Shown here: one piece after another, positions 1 to 5,824 of the stretch
How the letters are laid out: the number at the start of each line of letters is the position of its first letter
Numbering within the stretch: the stretch's first letter is position 1
From: Spirochaetia bacterium
Lineage (GTDB): Bacteria; Spirochaetota; UBA4802; UBA5550
Direction: 5' to 3'
DNA length: 5,824 bases
Assembly: GCA_031289575.1 (NCBI GenBank)
Contig: JAITPE010000241.1
Location: forward strand, 1-5,824
Made by a program: the position numbers and the translations under genes
The notes under the pieces: model-generated
Database searches by the model: none
Told to the model about the DNA's origin: nothing
Seen by the model: the letters and a program-made list of their open reading frames with translations, nothing else

Positions 1-2
1 CT

Positions 3-323
3 TATGGAAACGATATAGCATCAGCTAAAGATAACCTCGCTGATGCCATAATAGTTAATATTAAAAATCTTCATAAAGAAAATAGAGGAAGCGATATATT
101 CAGTATTCCAATGGATCCCGAATATTATGAAGCATACAACTATTATCGTAAAAAAAGAGACGAATCTCTTATGACACTTATTTCTGAACATATACTTAAT
201 CCGGGAGAAGCAGATTATGAATGGGAAATAGAAAAAAAACTTACTTATGAAATAGCAAAGGTGTTAAAGTTAGAAATAAATTCAGAGCGCGTAAAATCAG
301 AGCACGAAACGGCTTATGCTTAA
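3..323 (+). CDS. C-terminal part of an unrecognised protein (5' end outside window)
   Basis: The frame is open from the first bases of the window to TAA at 321-323, giving 106 visible residues. An ATG at 111 lies in this frame but has no Shine-Dalgarno before it, and the frame upstream of it has no stop, so I treat the gene as entering from the left. The visible part is soluble, charged and probably helical, rich in Glu, Lys and Tyr (for example PEYYEAYNYYRKKRDES), with no membrane segment or signal peptide. The first visible stretch, GNDIASAKDNLADAI, is faintly like the GDTLEEALENAKEAI helix of HicB-type antitoxins, but the rest does not fit and I give that idea little weight. The last 8 bases overlap the next gene, which suggests translational coupling. 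Base composition is clearly more AT-rich than the nusA cluster. Function unknown. Confidence 0.6.
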   Translation, partial: YGNDIASAKDNLADAIIVNIKNLHKENRGSDIFSIPMDPEYYEAYNYYRKKRDESLMTLISEHILNPGEADYEWEIEKKLTYEIAKVLKLEINSERVKSEHETAYA

Positions 324-543
324 AATAAAATATTGTCCTGCGCAAGAATTTCTCGATAATTTCCTTCCAAAAGAAGTAGAATACAGAGTGCAAAAATTTG
401 TCGGAGGCGGTGGAAGAGTTTTATTGTATTTTAATAGTGATTTTATGGCAGAAACAAATAATCCAAGCCCGTTTATTAAAGAATTTGGGCGTAAATATCT
501 GGGCGAACCTTCTGCGACTTCTTCGCGGTTTTTTCTTCATTGA
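316..543 (+). CDS. hypothetical 75-aa protein, coupled to the preceding gene
   Basis: ATG at 316 lies inside the last codons of the preceding gene (8-base overlap), typical of a translationally coupled pair. The product has 75 residues, with a glycine-rich turn followed by a hydrophobic strand (FVGGGGRVLLYFNSDF, about residues 28-43), then a polar segment with SPFIKEFGRKYLGEP. No transmembrane segment, signal peptide or known catalytic motif is visible, and I do not recognise the family. The C-terminal residues SATSSRFFLH are encoded by a terminator hairpin and its T-run. They may be a real C-terminus sharing sequence with the terminator, or a new end created by truncation at a rearrangement joint near 510-545. 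Like its partner it is AT-rich relative to the nusA cluster. A small accessory pair (toxin-antitoxin or phage-like) is possible but not shown. Confidence 0.5.
   Translation: MLKIKYCPAQEFLDNFLPKEVEYRVQKFVGGGGRVLLYFNSDFMAETNNPSPFIKEFGRKYLGEPSATSSRFFLH
512..534 (+). terminator. intrinsic terminator overlapping the end of the 75-aa gene
   Basis: The stem CTGCGA (512-517) pairs with TCGCGG (523-528) using one T-G wobble, around a five-base loop CTTCT, and is followed directly by six T residues (529-534). It lies before the stop codon at 541-543, so it is partly coding. It would end transcription of the two upstream genes and insulate them from the nusA cluster. Confidence 0.55.
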
Positions 544-580
544 TTCCTTAAGTTTATGATGTTGTGCTTGGCACCGAATT

Positions 581-638
581 GGCGCAGTCCGCCCCGACGC
601 CAGAAGAGTGGCTCTGACCCCGCCGCGCGCCGCGCGCC
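581..638. repeat. GC-rich cluster of short inverted repeats, possibly REP-like
   Basis: Several small palindromes are packed together: GGCG (581-584) with CGCC (590-593) around loop CAGTC; the same GGCG can also pair with CGCC at 598-601; AGAG (605-608) with CTCT (612-615) around TGG; and GCGCG (625-629) with CGCGC (633-637) around CCG. A perfect 7-bp direct repeat CGCGCGC lies at 624-630 and 631-637. The GC content stands out from both flanks. The core GTGGCTCTGACCCC resembles short palindromic elements I associate with REP-associated IS200-like transposases, but that is memory and not shown here. It could instead be a compound terminator. Confidence 0.35.
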
Positions 639-646
639 TTTTGTTT
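625..646 (+). terminator. possible intrinsic terminator in the GC-rich block
   Basis: A five-base-pair all-GC stem, GCGCG (625-629) with CGCGC (633-637) and loop CCG, is followed by C and the interrupted T-run TTTTGTTT (639-646). The stem is short and other registers compete with it, so it may be only part of the inverted-repeat cluster. Confidence 0.35.
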
Positions 647-723
647 GAATGAACCGGGCCTAAAATATTTCCCCGCATTAAAAAAGGCTTGTAATAAAAC
701 AGAGCTTAACAACAATTGACAGG

Positions 724-747
724 AGAGTGGGCGACCGCTCTTTTTTT
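724..747 (+). terminator. terminator/attenuator hairpin with GCGA tetraloop in the operon leader
   Basis: AGAGTGG (724-730) pairs with CCGCTCT (735-741), with one T-G wobble, around a GCGA loop, a stable GNRA tetraloop. T residues run from 741 to 747. This is a good intrinsic terminator shape. It stands 45 bases before the first ATG of the rimP remnant and about 195 bases before nusA. If the operon promoter lies upstream, transcription must read through it, which would make it an attenuator. In Escherichia coli the metY-rimP-nusA leader contains terminators and NusA represses its own operon, so similar autoregulation is plausible. Alternatively it ends transcription from the left and the promoter lies after it. 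Confidence 0.6.
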
Positions 748-778
748 ACACTTTTGTATATTTTTTGGTGTACCCGCT

Positions 779-784
779 GAGGGG
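779..784 (+). promoter_or_regulatory. Shine-Dalgarno of the rimP remnant
   Basis: GAGGGG lies 8 bases before the ATG at 793, strong sequence at good spacing. It indicates that the short frame at 793 was, or still is, a real translation start. CCC at 773-775 could pair with GGG at 781-783 and partly mask it. Confidence 0.55.
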
Positions 785-792
785 CTTATTTT

Positions 793-917
793 ATGCTGAA
801 AGATGATATTGCCAAGCTTATAAAGGATTCCGCAAATGAGCTCGGTTATACTCACAAATGAAGAAGAAACAGAGATCCCCGTTTGCGGACATAGTGCGCG
901 CAAATTTAGATTACTGA
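793..917 (+). pseudogene. rimP: internally deleted ribosome maturation factor RimP
   Basis: Two short frames look like the two ends of RimP. The first (793-861, 22 aa) contains DDIAKLIKDSANELGY, matching the usual RimP start where a helix ends in LG(F/Y) (E. coli: PVEALGFELVG). The second (858-917, 19 aa) starts in an ATGA overlap with the first stop and ends in FADIVRANLDY, resembling the RimP C-terminus (E. coli: LSNIQKANLVPHF). RimP is normally about 150 aa, so roughly 110 central residues, most of both domains, are absent, and the two pieces lie in different frames. Position supports the call: rimP is the usual neighbour upstream of nusA, and a Shine-Dalgarno precedes the 793 start. RimP binds the 30S subunit and aids its maturation; these pieces cannot form that fold. 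Alternatives are an assembly deletion or a leader-peptide pair that only resembles RimP. Confidence 0.5.
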
Positions 918-929
918 TTAGATTACCGA
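906..929 (+). repeat. 12-bp tandem duplication between rimP remnant and nusA
   Basis: TTAGATTACTGA (906-917) is followed at once by TTAGATTACCGA (918-929), 11 of 12 bases identical. The single difference turns the TGA stop of the rimP remnant into CGA. Without the first TGA the frame would continue through the second copy and stop at 951-953, overlapping the start of nusA. The repeat probably arose by slippage or a small tandem duplication. Confidence 0.75.
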
Positions 930-931
930 AT

Positions 932-940
932 GGAAGAGGA
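932..940 (+). promoter_or_regulatory. ribosome binding site of nusA
   Basis: The purine run GGAAGAGGA ends two bases before the nusA ATG at 943. Its GGA at 932-934 is at about normal distance, while the better AGGA at 937-940 is unusually close. The site supports the 943 start. Confidence 0.6.
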
Positions 941-942
941 AA

Positions 943-2283
943 ATGAGCAATAATTTTTTTGAAGCGTTACACCAGATCGCTACAGATAAGGGAATCTCCC
1001 GCGATGAAATCGAAAATATTGTTGAATCAGCCATGCTTTCAGCCTATAAAAAACAGTATGGTTCGGCCGAAGACGTAAAGGTTGTTTTTAACCGCGAAAA
1101 TAATACGGTTATGCTCGTATCGAAAAAGCTTGTGGTCAACCGGCCGACAAATCCGGCTGAAGAAATATCTTACACCGAAGCTGTTAAAATTAGTCCTGAT
1201 GTAGATTTGGGTGACAATATAAGGGTTGAGGAAAATCCTCTTGAGTCGTTCGGACGCATAGCTGTTCAGACGGCCAAGCAGGTCATCATTCAAAAAATAA
1301 AAGAATCCGAGAAAAATATCATCTATAACGATTTCAAAGACAAGGAGGGCGATCTAATAAACGGTTACCTTCAGAGAAAGTCAAGAGATGTGATGTATAT
1401 TGATCTGGGCAAAACCGAAGGCATACTTCCTGTCAGGGAACAGTCCCCGTTGGAACACTATAAGCCTGGTGACCGAATAAAGACGCTCATCCTTAAGGTT
1501 GACAAAACATCAAAGACGCCCGGCATTATTCTTTCAAGGGCTAATCCGAAATTTATTGAAAAGCTCTTTGAAATGGAAATCCCCGAGATATATGACGGAG
1601 TTGTGCGCATAGTAAAGGTTGTCCGCGAGCCCGGACTGCGCACAAAGGTTGCGGTTGCAAGCGAGCGCGATGACGTTGACTCGGTAGGCGCCTGCGTTGG
1701 CATGAGGGGCATCCGCATTCAATCCATTGTCCGCGAGCTGGAAGGCGAAAAAATAGATGTGGTCGAATGGTCGGATGACAAGAAGATGATGGCGGCTAAC
1801 GCTCTTGTTCCGGCCAAGGCCAAGGAAATCATAGAGAAGGCGGACGGAGGCGTGCTCGTTGTAGTTGAAAACGATCACTATTCTTTTGCGGTCGGCAAAA
1901 GCGGGCATAATGTGAGGTTAGCCTCAAGGTTGTGCGGATTTGATATTGATATAAAATCAGAGGAACAGTACCGCGAGTTTCTCAACTCCAATGAATCAAG
2001 AACCGTACTTGAGCAGCTCTTCTCAAACGGCAGTGAAGATGAAACTCCTCTTGACGCTCTTAAAGACAGAATCGACACAAAGACTATAGCGCTTCTTGAA
2101 ACAGGCGGAATATTTTCTGTTGAGGATCTTGTTGAAAAATCTTATGATGATCTTTTGAAGGTTGACGGAATAGGCGAAAAGACGGCGCGTAAGATACTTG
2201 ATGTGCTGGCCGACGCGGTTGATTTTGATGAATACGATGAAGACGAAAACAGCGGTGCGGAAATTGAAGCCGGTAAAGAATAA
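943..2283 (+). CDS. nusA: transcription termination/antitermination factor NusA
   Basis: NusA binds RNA polymerase and nascent RNA and modulates pausing, intrinsic termination and antitermination. The 446-residue product shows the expected order: N-terminal polymerase-binding domain (about 1-130, starting with the typical FFEALHQIATDKGISRDEI helix); S1 domain (about 136-200, with YIDLGKTEGILP); KH1 with its GMRG loop at 253-256 followed by IQSIVRELEGEKIDVVEWS; KH2 with GKSG at 318-321 and NVRLASRLCGFDIDI; then a single C-terminal helix-hairpin-helix region (about 365-425, KVDGIGEKTARKIL) and an acidic tail. The length fits NusA with a short C-terminal part rather than the longer two-repeat form of E. 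coli. It starts after a GGAAGAGGA site and is followed 27 bases later by infB. The motif EQSPLEHY and the overall wording resemble spirochaete NusA. No key motif appears to be missing. Confidence 0.97.
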   Translation: MSNNFFEALHQIATDKGISRDEIENIVESAMLSAYKKQYGSAEDVKVVFNRENNTVMLVSKKLVVNRPTNPAEEISYTEAVKISPDVDLGDNIRVEENPLESFGRIAVQTAKQVIIQKIKESEKNIIYNDFKDKEGDLINGYLQRKSRDVMYIDLGKTEGILPVREQSPLEHYKPGDRIKTLILKVDKTSKTPGIILSRANPKFIEKLFEMEIPEIYDGVVRIVKVVREPGLRTKVAVASERDDVDSVGACVGMRGIRIQSIVRELEGEKIDVVEWSDDKKMMAANALVPAKAKEIIEKADGGVLVVVENDHYSFAVGKSGHNVRLASRLCGFDIDIKSEEQYREFLNSNESRTVLEQLFSNGSEDETPLDALKDRIDTKTIALLETGGIFSVEDLVEKSYDDLLKVDGIGEKTARKILDVLADAVDFDEYDEDENSGAEIEAGKE

Positions 2284-2310
2284 GGGCAGATTTTAATATA
2301 AGGATTATAA

Positions 2311-4863
2311 ATGAAGGCTATTGATATTGCGACGCGTAATCATATCTCGCTGGAAGATGTAGGAGAGGTGTGCAAAGGGCTTGGGCTTACCTTTGAACTT
2401 GGGGAAGAGTTGTCTGAACAGAATGTCTTTCTTGTAGAAACGAAGATAAAGGTTATCAAGGACAAGAAAACCGAAGAGTTGAAGAGGGGAAAGAAGATCA
2501 AGCTTAAGCGCAAAGTTAATATCCCTAAAGAGGCCGCCGCTAAAGATACAACTAAAAAAGAAGATGTACCTTCAGCGGCTGTTGCCGTCAACAACAGCGC
2601 CAATACCGCTGCTAATAGCAATAAAAAAGAGGTTAGACGTCCAAGTACTCAAAAACCGCCCTATGCGAAATCTTCTCATCCTCATTCATCTACGCATCCA
2701 TCTACGCATCCATCTACGCATACGCCGCAGCACGCGCAGCAGAGAAAGCCGGCGTCTTCTTATGGATCATCCGGCGGGCGGCCGCAGCAAAAGCGCGATG
2801 ATAATAAAAAGCCGGGTACGCCGTATTCTCACGGACAAAGAAGCGGCGGAGGCGGCGGCGCAGGCCGGCCCCAAAGGGATAACAGAAGGCCCGCGGCTCC
2901 GGGCGCTCCTTCTTCGGAAAATAAATTCGGCGCGACAGGTACAACACCGGCCATAGAACTTGATGAATTAAAAAAACGCAAAAAATCCAAAGATAAGGAT
3001 AAAGAGAAGGATACAGCAAAATACAAGAAGGAGAAGTTTGAAGAAAAGTCACTTGAAGTACGCAAAAAGCAGCCGTATCACCAAAGGCGTGAGGTTGTCA
3101 CTCCTGATGAAATAAACATTACCGATACCATTGCCGTTGGAGAGCTTGCGAAAAAACTCAACATCAAGGCGGGCGACGTTATAAGCAAGCTCATGAAGAT
3201 GGGAGAGATGGTCACAATCAACCAGACCATAGATTCCGATACCGCGCTTCTGCTTGCCGCGGAGTACGGTACCGATGTAAAGGTAGTCTCGCTGTACGAT
3301 GAGACCATCATAAAACAGGATGAGGCGGACAACCCCGAGGACAGGCTGTGGCGTCCGCCTGTTGTCACCGTCATGGGACATGTTGACCACGGTAAAACAA
3401 AACTTCTTGATACAATTCGTGAAACAAAGGTGGCCGAATCCGAGTACGGCGGCATTACGCAGCATATAGGCGCCTATGTTGTGGATGTACATGGAAAGAG
3501 GATAACCTTTCTTGATACGCCGGGACACGCCGCTTTTACAACCATGAGGGCGCGGGGCGCGCAGGTTACCGATATTGTAATTCTTGTTGTGGCCGCGAAT
3601 GACGGTGTTATGCCTCAGACTGTTGAGGCTATCGCCCACGCTAAAGCCGCGGGCGTTCCCATTATTGTAGCCATAAACAAAATAGATCTGGAAGACGCGA
3701 ATATCGACAAGGTAAAGAATGATCTCATGGTTCATGAACTTGTTCCCGAAGAATGGGGCGGCACAACATTATTCGCGCAAATAAGCGCCAAGAAAAACAT
3801 AAATATAGAAGGGCTGCTTGAGCTGGTTCTTATTCAGGCCGAAATGCTTGAGCTTAAAGAAAATCCGGGACTCATGGCAAAGGGCGTTGTTCTTGAATCC
3901 AAACTTGATTCCGGGCGCGGCGCGGTTTCCACAATTCTTATAAAACGCGGAACCCTTCACATAGGCGACCCATTTGTTGTGGGGCACTATTCCGGCAAGG
4001 TCAGGGCCATGTTTGATGACCGTGGCAAGGAAATAAGCGAAGCCGGCCCGTCAACTCCGGCGGAGATCCTCGGCATAAGCGGAGTTCCGGGCGCCGGTGA
4101 CCCTTTTGAGTGTGTCGATTCCGAAAAGACAGCCAAGCAGATTTCTCAGAAACGCCTTGAATATCTCAGAATAGAATCGGCCAAAAAAGTCCGCAAGGTT
4201 ACTTTGGAATCGCTGAATGATATGATAAACGAGGGCGAGGTAAAAGAACTTTGCATTATAGTAAAGGCCGATGTTGACGGCTCCGCTCAGGCGCTCACCG
4301 AGTCGCTCGAAAAACTTTCAACAGGCGAGGTACGGGTAAACGTAATACATTCGGGCGCGGGCGGAATCAACGAGTCCGATGTAATGCTTGCCTCGGCATC
4401 GAACGCCATCATAATAGGCTACCATGTGCGCCCGACAGGAAGGGTGTCGGATATAGCCGACAAGGAGCATGTCTCTATCAAATTCTATAACATTATTTTC
4501 GAGGCGACCGATGCCGTCAAGGCCGCTATGGAGGGAATGCTTTCACCCGAAATCAAGGAAGAGGTTACCGGCTCCGGAGAAATCAGACAAATATTCAAAA
4601 TTTCCAAAATCGGAACCATTGCCGGAGCTATTCTTGGAAACGGCAGGGTAAAGCGTAAATCCAAAATACGCATAATACGCGACGGCGTTGTTATGTTTGA
4701 CGGCGATATTAAATCGCTTAAGCGTTTTAAGGATGACGCAAGCGAGGTAACCGCCGGTCAGGAATTCGGATTCGGCCTTCATAACTTTAATGACATCAAA
4801 GAGGGGGACAATTTCGAGTCCTATGACATTATTGAAATAGCAAAAACCCTTAGCAGCAATTGA
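2311..4863 (+). CDS. infB: translation initiation factor IF-2
   Basis: IF-2 is the GTPase that brings fMet-tRNA to the 30S subunit and promotes 50S joining. An AAGGA site at 2300-2304, six bases before the ATG, supports the start. The 850-residue protein has an N-terminal helical module (about 1-45), a long low-complexity linker (about 70-265: Ala/Asn, THPS repeats, GGGGG at 179-183, then a Lys-rich charged run), and a second IF2_N-like helical module (about 272-325, [23 protein letters not shown]). The GTPase domain is complete: G1 GHVDHGKT 356-363, G2 GGITQH with T383, G3 DTPGH 402-406, G4 NKID 456-459, G5 SAK 492-494. Domains II, III and C-terminal IV follow and the end is complete. In domain IV the usual cysteines are replaced by A773 and F819 (GAILGNG and QEFGFG instead of GCYV and ECGI). 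Confidence 0.97.
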   Translation: MKAIDIATRNHISLEDVGEVCKGLGLTFELGEELSEQNVFLVETKIKVIKDKKTEELKRGKKIKLKRKVNIPKEAAAKDTTKKEDVPSAAVAVNNSANTAANSNKKEVRRPSTQKPPYAKSSHPHSSTHPSTHPSTHTPQHAQQRKPASSYGSSGGRPQQKRDDNKKPGTPYSHGQRSGGGGGAGRPQRDNRRPAAPGAPSSENKFGATGTTPAIELDELKKRKKSKDKDKEKDTAKYKKEKFEEKSLEVRKKQPYHQRREVVTPDEINITDTIAVGELAKKLNIKAGDVISKLMKMGEMVTINQTIDSDTALLLAAEYGTDVKVVSLYDETIIKQDEADNPEDRLWRPPVVTVMGHVDHGKTKLLDTIRETKVAESEYGGITQHIGAYVVDVHGKRITFLDTPGHAAFTTMRARGAQVTDIVILVVAANDGVMPQTVEAIAHAKAAGVPIIVAINKIDLEDANIDKVKNDLMVHELVPEEWGGTTLFAQISAKKNINIEGLLELVLIQAEMLELKENPGLMAKGVVLESKLDSGRGAVSTILIKRGTLHIGDPFVVGHYSGKVRAMFDDRGKEISEAGPSTPAEILGISGVPGAGDPFECVDSEKTAKQISQKRLEYLRIESAKKVRKVTLESLNDMINEGEVKELCIIVKADVDGSAQALTESLEKLSTGEVRVNVIHSGAGGINESDVMLASASNAIIIGYHVRPTGRVSDIADKEHVSIKFYNIIFEATDAVKAAMEGMLSPEIKEEVTGSGEIRQIFKISKIGTIAGAILGNGRVKRKSKIRIIRDGVVMFDGDIKSLKRFKDDASEVTAGQEFGFGLHNFNDIKEGDNFESYDIIEIAKTLSSN
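2687..2721 (+). repeat. 12-bp in-frame tandem repeat in the IF-2 linker
   Basis: The unit CATCTACGCATC is repeated almost three times without a mismatch and encodes the peptide repeat S-T-H-P around residues 127-138. An imperfect earlier copy (CATCCTCATT) precedes it. The array sits in the disordered linker, where four-residue gains or losses should be tolerated, so copy number may vary between strains. Confidence 0.85.
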
Positions 4864-4864
4864 T

Positions 4865-5224
4865 ATGGCATACAGAAAAGAAAAGCTTGAAGAACTCATA
4901 AAACGAAAGACCGCTGATTTTATTTTAAAAGAAATTAAGGATCCGCGCGTAGGTTTCGTTTCTGTTACAAAGGTTGAACTGAGCAGTGATTTTTCGCTGG
5001 CTAAGGTGAGCGTATCTGTTCTCGGAGAACCAAAGGATATTCGCAAGTCATTTGAGGGGCTTAACTCGGCGGCGGGCTATATACAGCACTATCTTGGAAA
5101 AGAGATAAGCATAAGGCATGTTCCTAAAATTGAATTTCATTTAGATTCATCCATATCGGAAGGACTGCGGATGGTTGATCTTATCAACAACCTTAATGGC
5201 AGCGCGGCTGATGAGGCCGAGTAG
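4865..5224 (+). CDS. rbfA: 30S ribosome-binding factor RbfA
   Basis: RbfA is a small KH-fold protein that binds the immature 30S subunit near the 5' helix of 16S rRNA and aids late maturation and cold adaptation. The 119-residue product has the family layout: basic N-terminal helix (YRKEKLEELIKRKTADFIL), the segment KEIKDPRVGFVSVTKVELSSDF, strands ending in KVSVSVLG, the helix with the family's typical AAGYIQHYLGKEI, and the closing strand ISIRHVPKIEFHLDSSISEG. Length is normal. The ATG lies one base after the infB stop, and no clear Shine-Dalgarno precedes it, so translation probably depends on ribosomes finishing infB. It stands between infB and truB, its usual place. Nothing appears broken. 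Confidence 0.95.
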   Translation: MAYRKEKLEELIKRKTADFILKEIKDPRVGFVSVTKVELSSDFSLAKVSVSVLGEPKDIRKSFEGLNSAAGYIQHYLGKEISIRHVPKIEFHLDSSISEGLRMVDLINNLNGSAADEAE

Positions 5225-5226
5225 GA

Positions 5227-5824
5227 GTGTACGGCAACGCGGTTCTTTTAATAGACAAGACAGAGGGGATGACCTCCTTTGATACAATCTCTGTGGTAAG
5301 AAGGCTCATCAAGCAAAGAAAGGTAGGCCATTCCGGAACCATTGACTCTTTCGCGTCGGGACTTTTGGCGCTTTGTACCGGAGCGAACACAAAGCTTACC
5401 AAGTACTTTATGGCGAAGGACAAGCGTTACCGTGCCGATATACAGTTGGGCATTCGCACCGATACCGATGACCCAACCGGCAATGTGCTTGAGAAAAAAC
5501 CCTTTTCCGGAATCACGGAGGCCGATGTACAAAGGGTTCTCGTGGGCTTTAAGGGTGAACAGATGCAGCTTCCTCCCCTTTATTCGGCGCTTAAAATCAA
5601 GGGAGAAAGAGCCTCGGATATCGCAAGGCGCGGAGAGCATGTTTCTCTTGAGCCGAGAAGAGTTTTTATAAGCGCCATTGATATGACCGCGTATGACAGC
5701 GCTTTGGGACGCATAAGCATTGAGGTTTTGTGTTCAAAGGGGACATACATTCGTTCCATTGCACGGGATGCCGGCGGGATTCTGGGTACAGGCGCCCATT
5801 GCAGCGCGCTCAGGCGGGTCAGCT
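5227..5824 (+). CDS. truB: tRNA pseudouridine(55) synthase TruB (3' end outside window)
   Basis: TruB converts uridine 55 in the T-loop of tRNAs to pseudouridine and also acts as a tRNA chaperone. I place the start at GTG 5227, two bases after the rbfA stop, because the next in-frame ATG (5269) would remove the conserved start AVLLIDKTEGMTSF. TGAGG at 5212-5216 can serve as Shine-Dalgarno. The visible 199 residues contain the catalytic motif VGHSGTIDSFASGLL (33-47) with catalytic Asp at D40, the KRY motif with the substrate-stacking Tyr at Y68, LGIRTDTDDPTG, PPLYSALKIKGERA, and GTYIRSIARD (172-181) followed by LRRVS. The usual Pro after the catalytic Asp is Ser here (TIDSF), as I recall for some spirochaete TruB proteins. 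The C-terminal part is beyond the window end. Confidence 0.95.
   Translation, partial: MYGNAVLLIDKTEGMTSFDTISVVRRLIKQRKVGHSGTIDSFASGLLALCTGANTKLTKYFMAKDKRYRADIQLGIRTDTDDPTGNVLEKKPFSGITEADVQRVLVGFKGEQMQLPPLYSALKIKGERASDIARRGEHVSLEPRRVFISAIDMTAYDSALGRISIEVLCSKGTYIRSIARDAGGILGTGAHCSALRRVS

Larger units (their letters stand above)
544..792. other. intergenic region / operon leader without a supported gene
   Basis: No convincing coding frame is present on either strand. The region changes composition sharply: a mixed segment to about 575, a very GC-rich block of inverted repeats at about 581-638, then an AT-rich leader from about 640 that ends in a terminator-like hairpin (724-747) and the Shine-Dalgarno of the rimP remnant. 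A TTGACA box at 716-721 has no matching -10 box at the usual distance. The operon promoter should lie in this region or upstream, but I cannot place it with confidence. I see no tRNA; in some bacteria a tRNA gene precedes rimP. Confidence 0.5.

Noticed and set aside
556..648. A 30-codon + strand frame through the GC-rich palindromes
   Set aside because: No Shine-Dalgarno, and the Arg/Pro-rich peptide is what the repeats would give by chance.
575..660. A tRNA or other structured RNA gene before the operon
   Set aside because: No T-loop GGTTCGA-type sequence, CCA end or cloverleaf pairing could be found; the short stems do not form a known RNA fold.
421..678. An 85-codon minus-strand frame spanning the terminator and GC-rich block
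   Set aside because: Its composition is dominated by the inverted repeats and the reverse of the 75-aa gene; no start signal or family resemblance is seen.
716..762. TTGACA (716-721) with TATATT (757-762) as a promoter
   Set aside because: The spacing is 35 bases, about twice the usual 17, and no -10-like box occurs at the right distance.
850..870. Programmed -1 frameshift joining the two rimP pieces
   Set aside because: A -1 shift at AAA would join the frames, but there is no canonical slippery heptamer, and the product of about 41 aa would still lack nearly all of RimP.
2687..2721. CRISPR-like repeat array
   Set aside because: The 12-bp units are directly adjacent without spacers and lie in frame within infB.
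3049..3735. A 228-codon open frame on the minus strand
   Set aside because: It lies wholly opposite the conserved GTPase region of infB, has no recognisable motifs, and follows the codon pattern of the sense gene. It is a shadow frame.

Overview
The window holds the conserved bacterial transcription/translation cluster nusA-infB-rbfA-truB, all on the + strand. It is preceded by a broken rimP and by an AT-rich stretch with two genes I do not recognise. The organism is a bacterium. Protein motifs point, with moderate confidence, to a spirochaete or a close relative. These motifs are the long Lys/Gly-rich IF-2 linker, the IF-2 P-loop [12 protein letters not shown], the NusA segments EQSPLEHY and EGEKIDVVEWS, and the TruB motif GTIDSF. 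The phylum call rests on remembered family features, not on a search.

Layout. Bases 1-543 are visibly AT-rich and carry the 3' end of one gene and a complete 75-codon gene overlapping it by 8 bases; a terminator hairpin sits in the last codons of the second. Bases 544-792 are non-coding. They hold a GC-rich cluster of inverted repeats (about 581-646), possibly a REP-like mobile palindrome, and an intrinsic-terminator-like hairpin with a GCGA tetraloop (724-747) in the leader of the operon. Bases 793-917 look like rimP with most of its middle removed: a short frame resembling the RimP N-terminus, with its own Shine-Dalgarno, overlaps by ATGA a short frame resembling the RimP C-terminus. A 12-bp tandem duplication follows just before nusA.

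From 943 the genes are intact and tightly packed: nusA (446 aa), infB (850 aa), rbfA (119 aa, one base after infB) and truB (GTG start two bases after rbfA, cut by the window end). Their products act on transcription elongation/termination (NusA), translation initiation (IF-2), 30S maturation (RbfA) and tRNA pseudouridine-55 formation (TruB). RimP, another 30S maturation factor, normally heads this operon, so its apparent loss here is the most notable feature. The second is an IF-2 whose C-terminal fMet-binding domain has Ala and Phe where two cysteines are usual. I see no strong evidence of a wholly new system.
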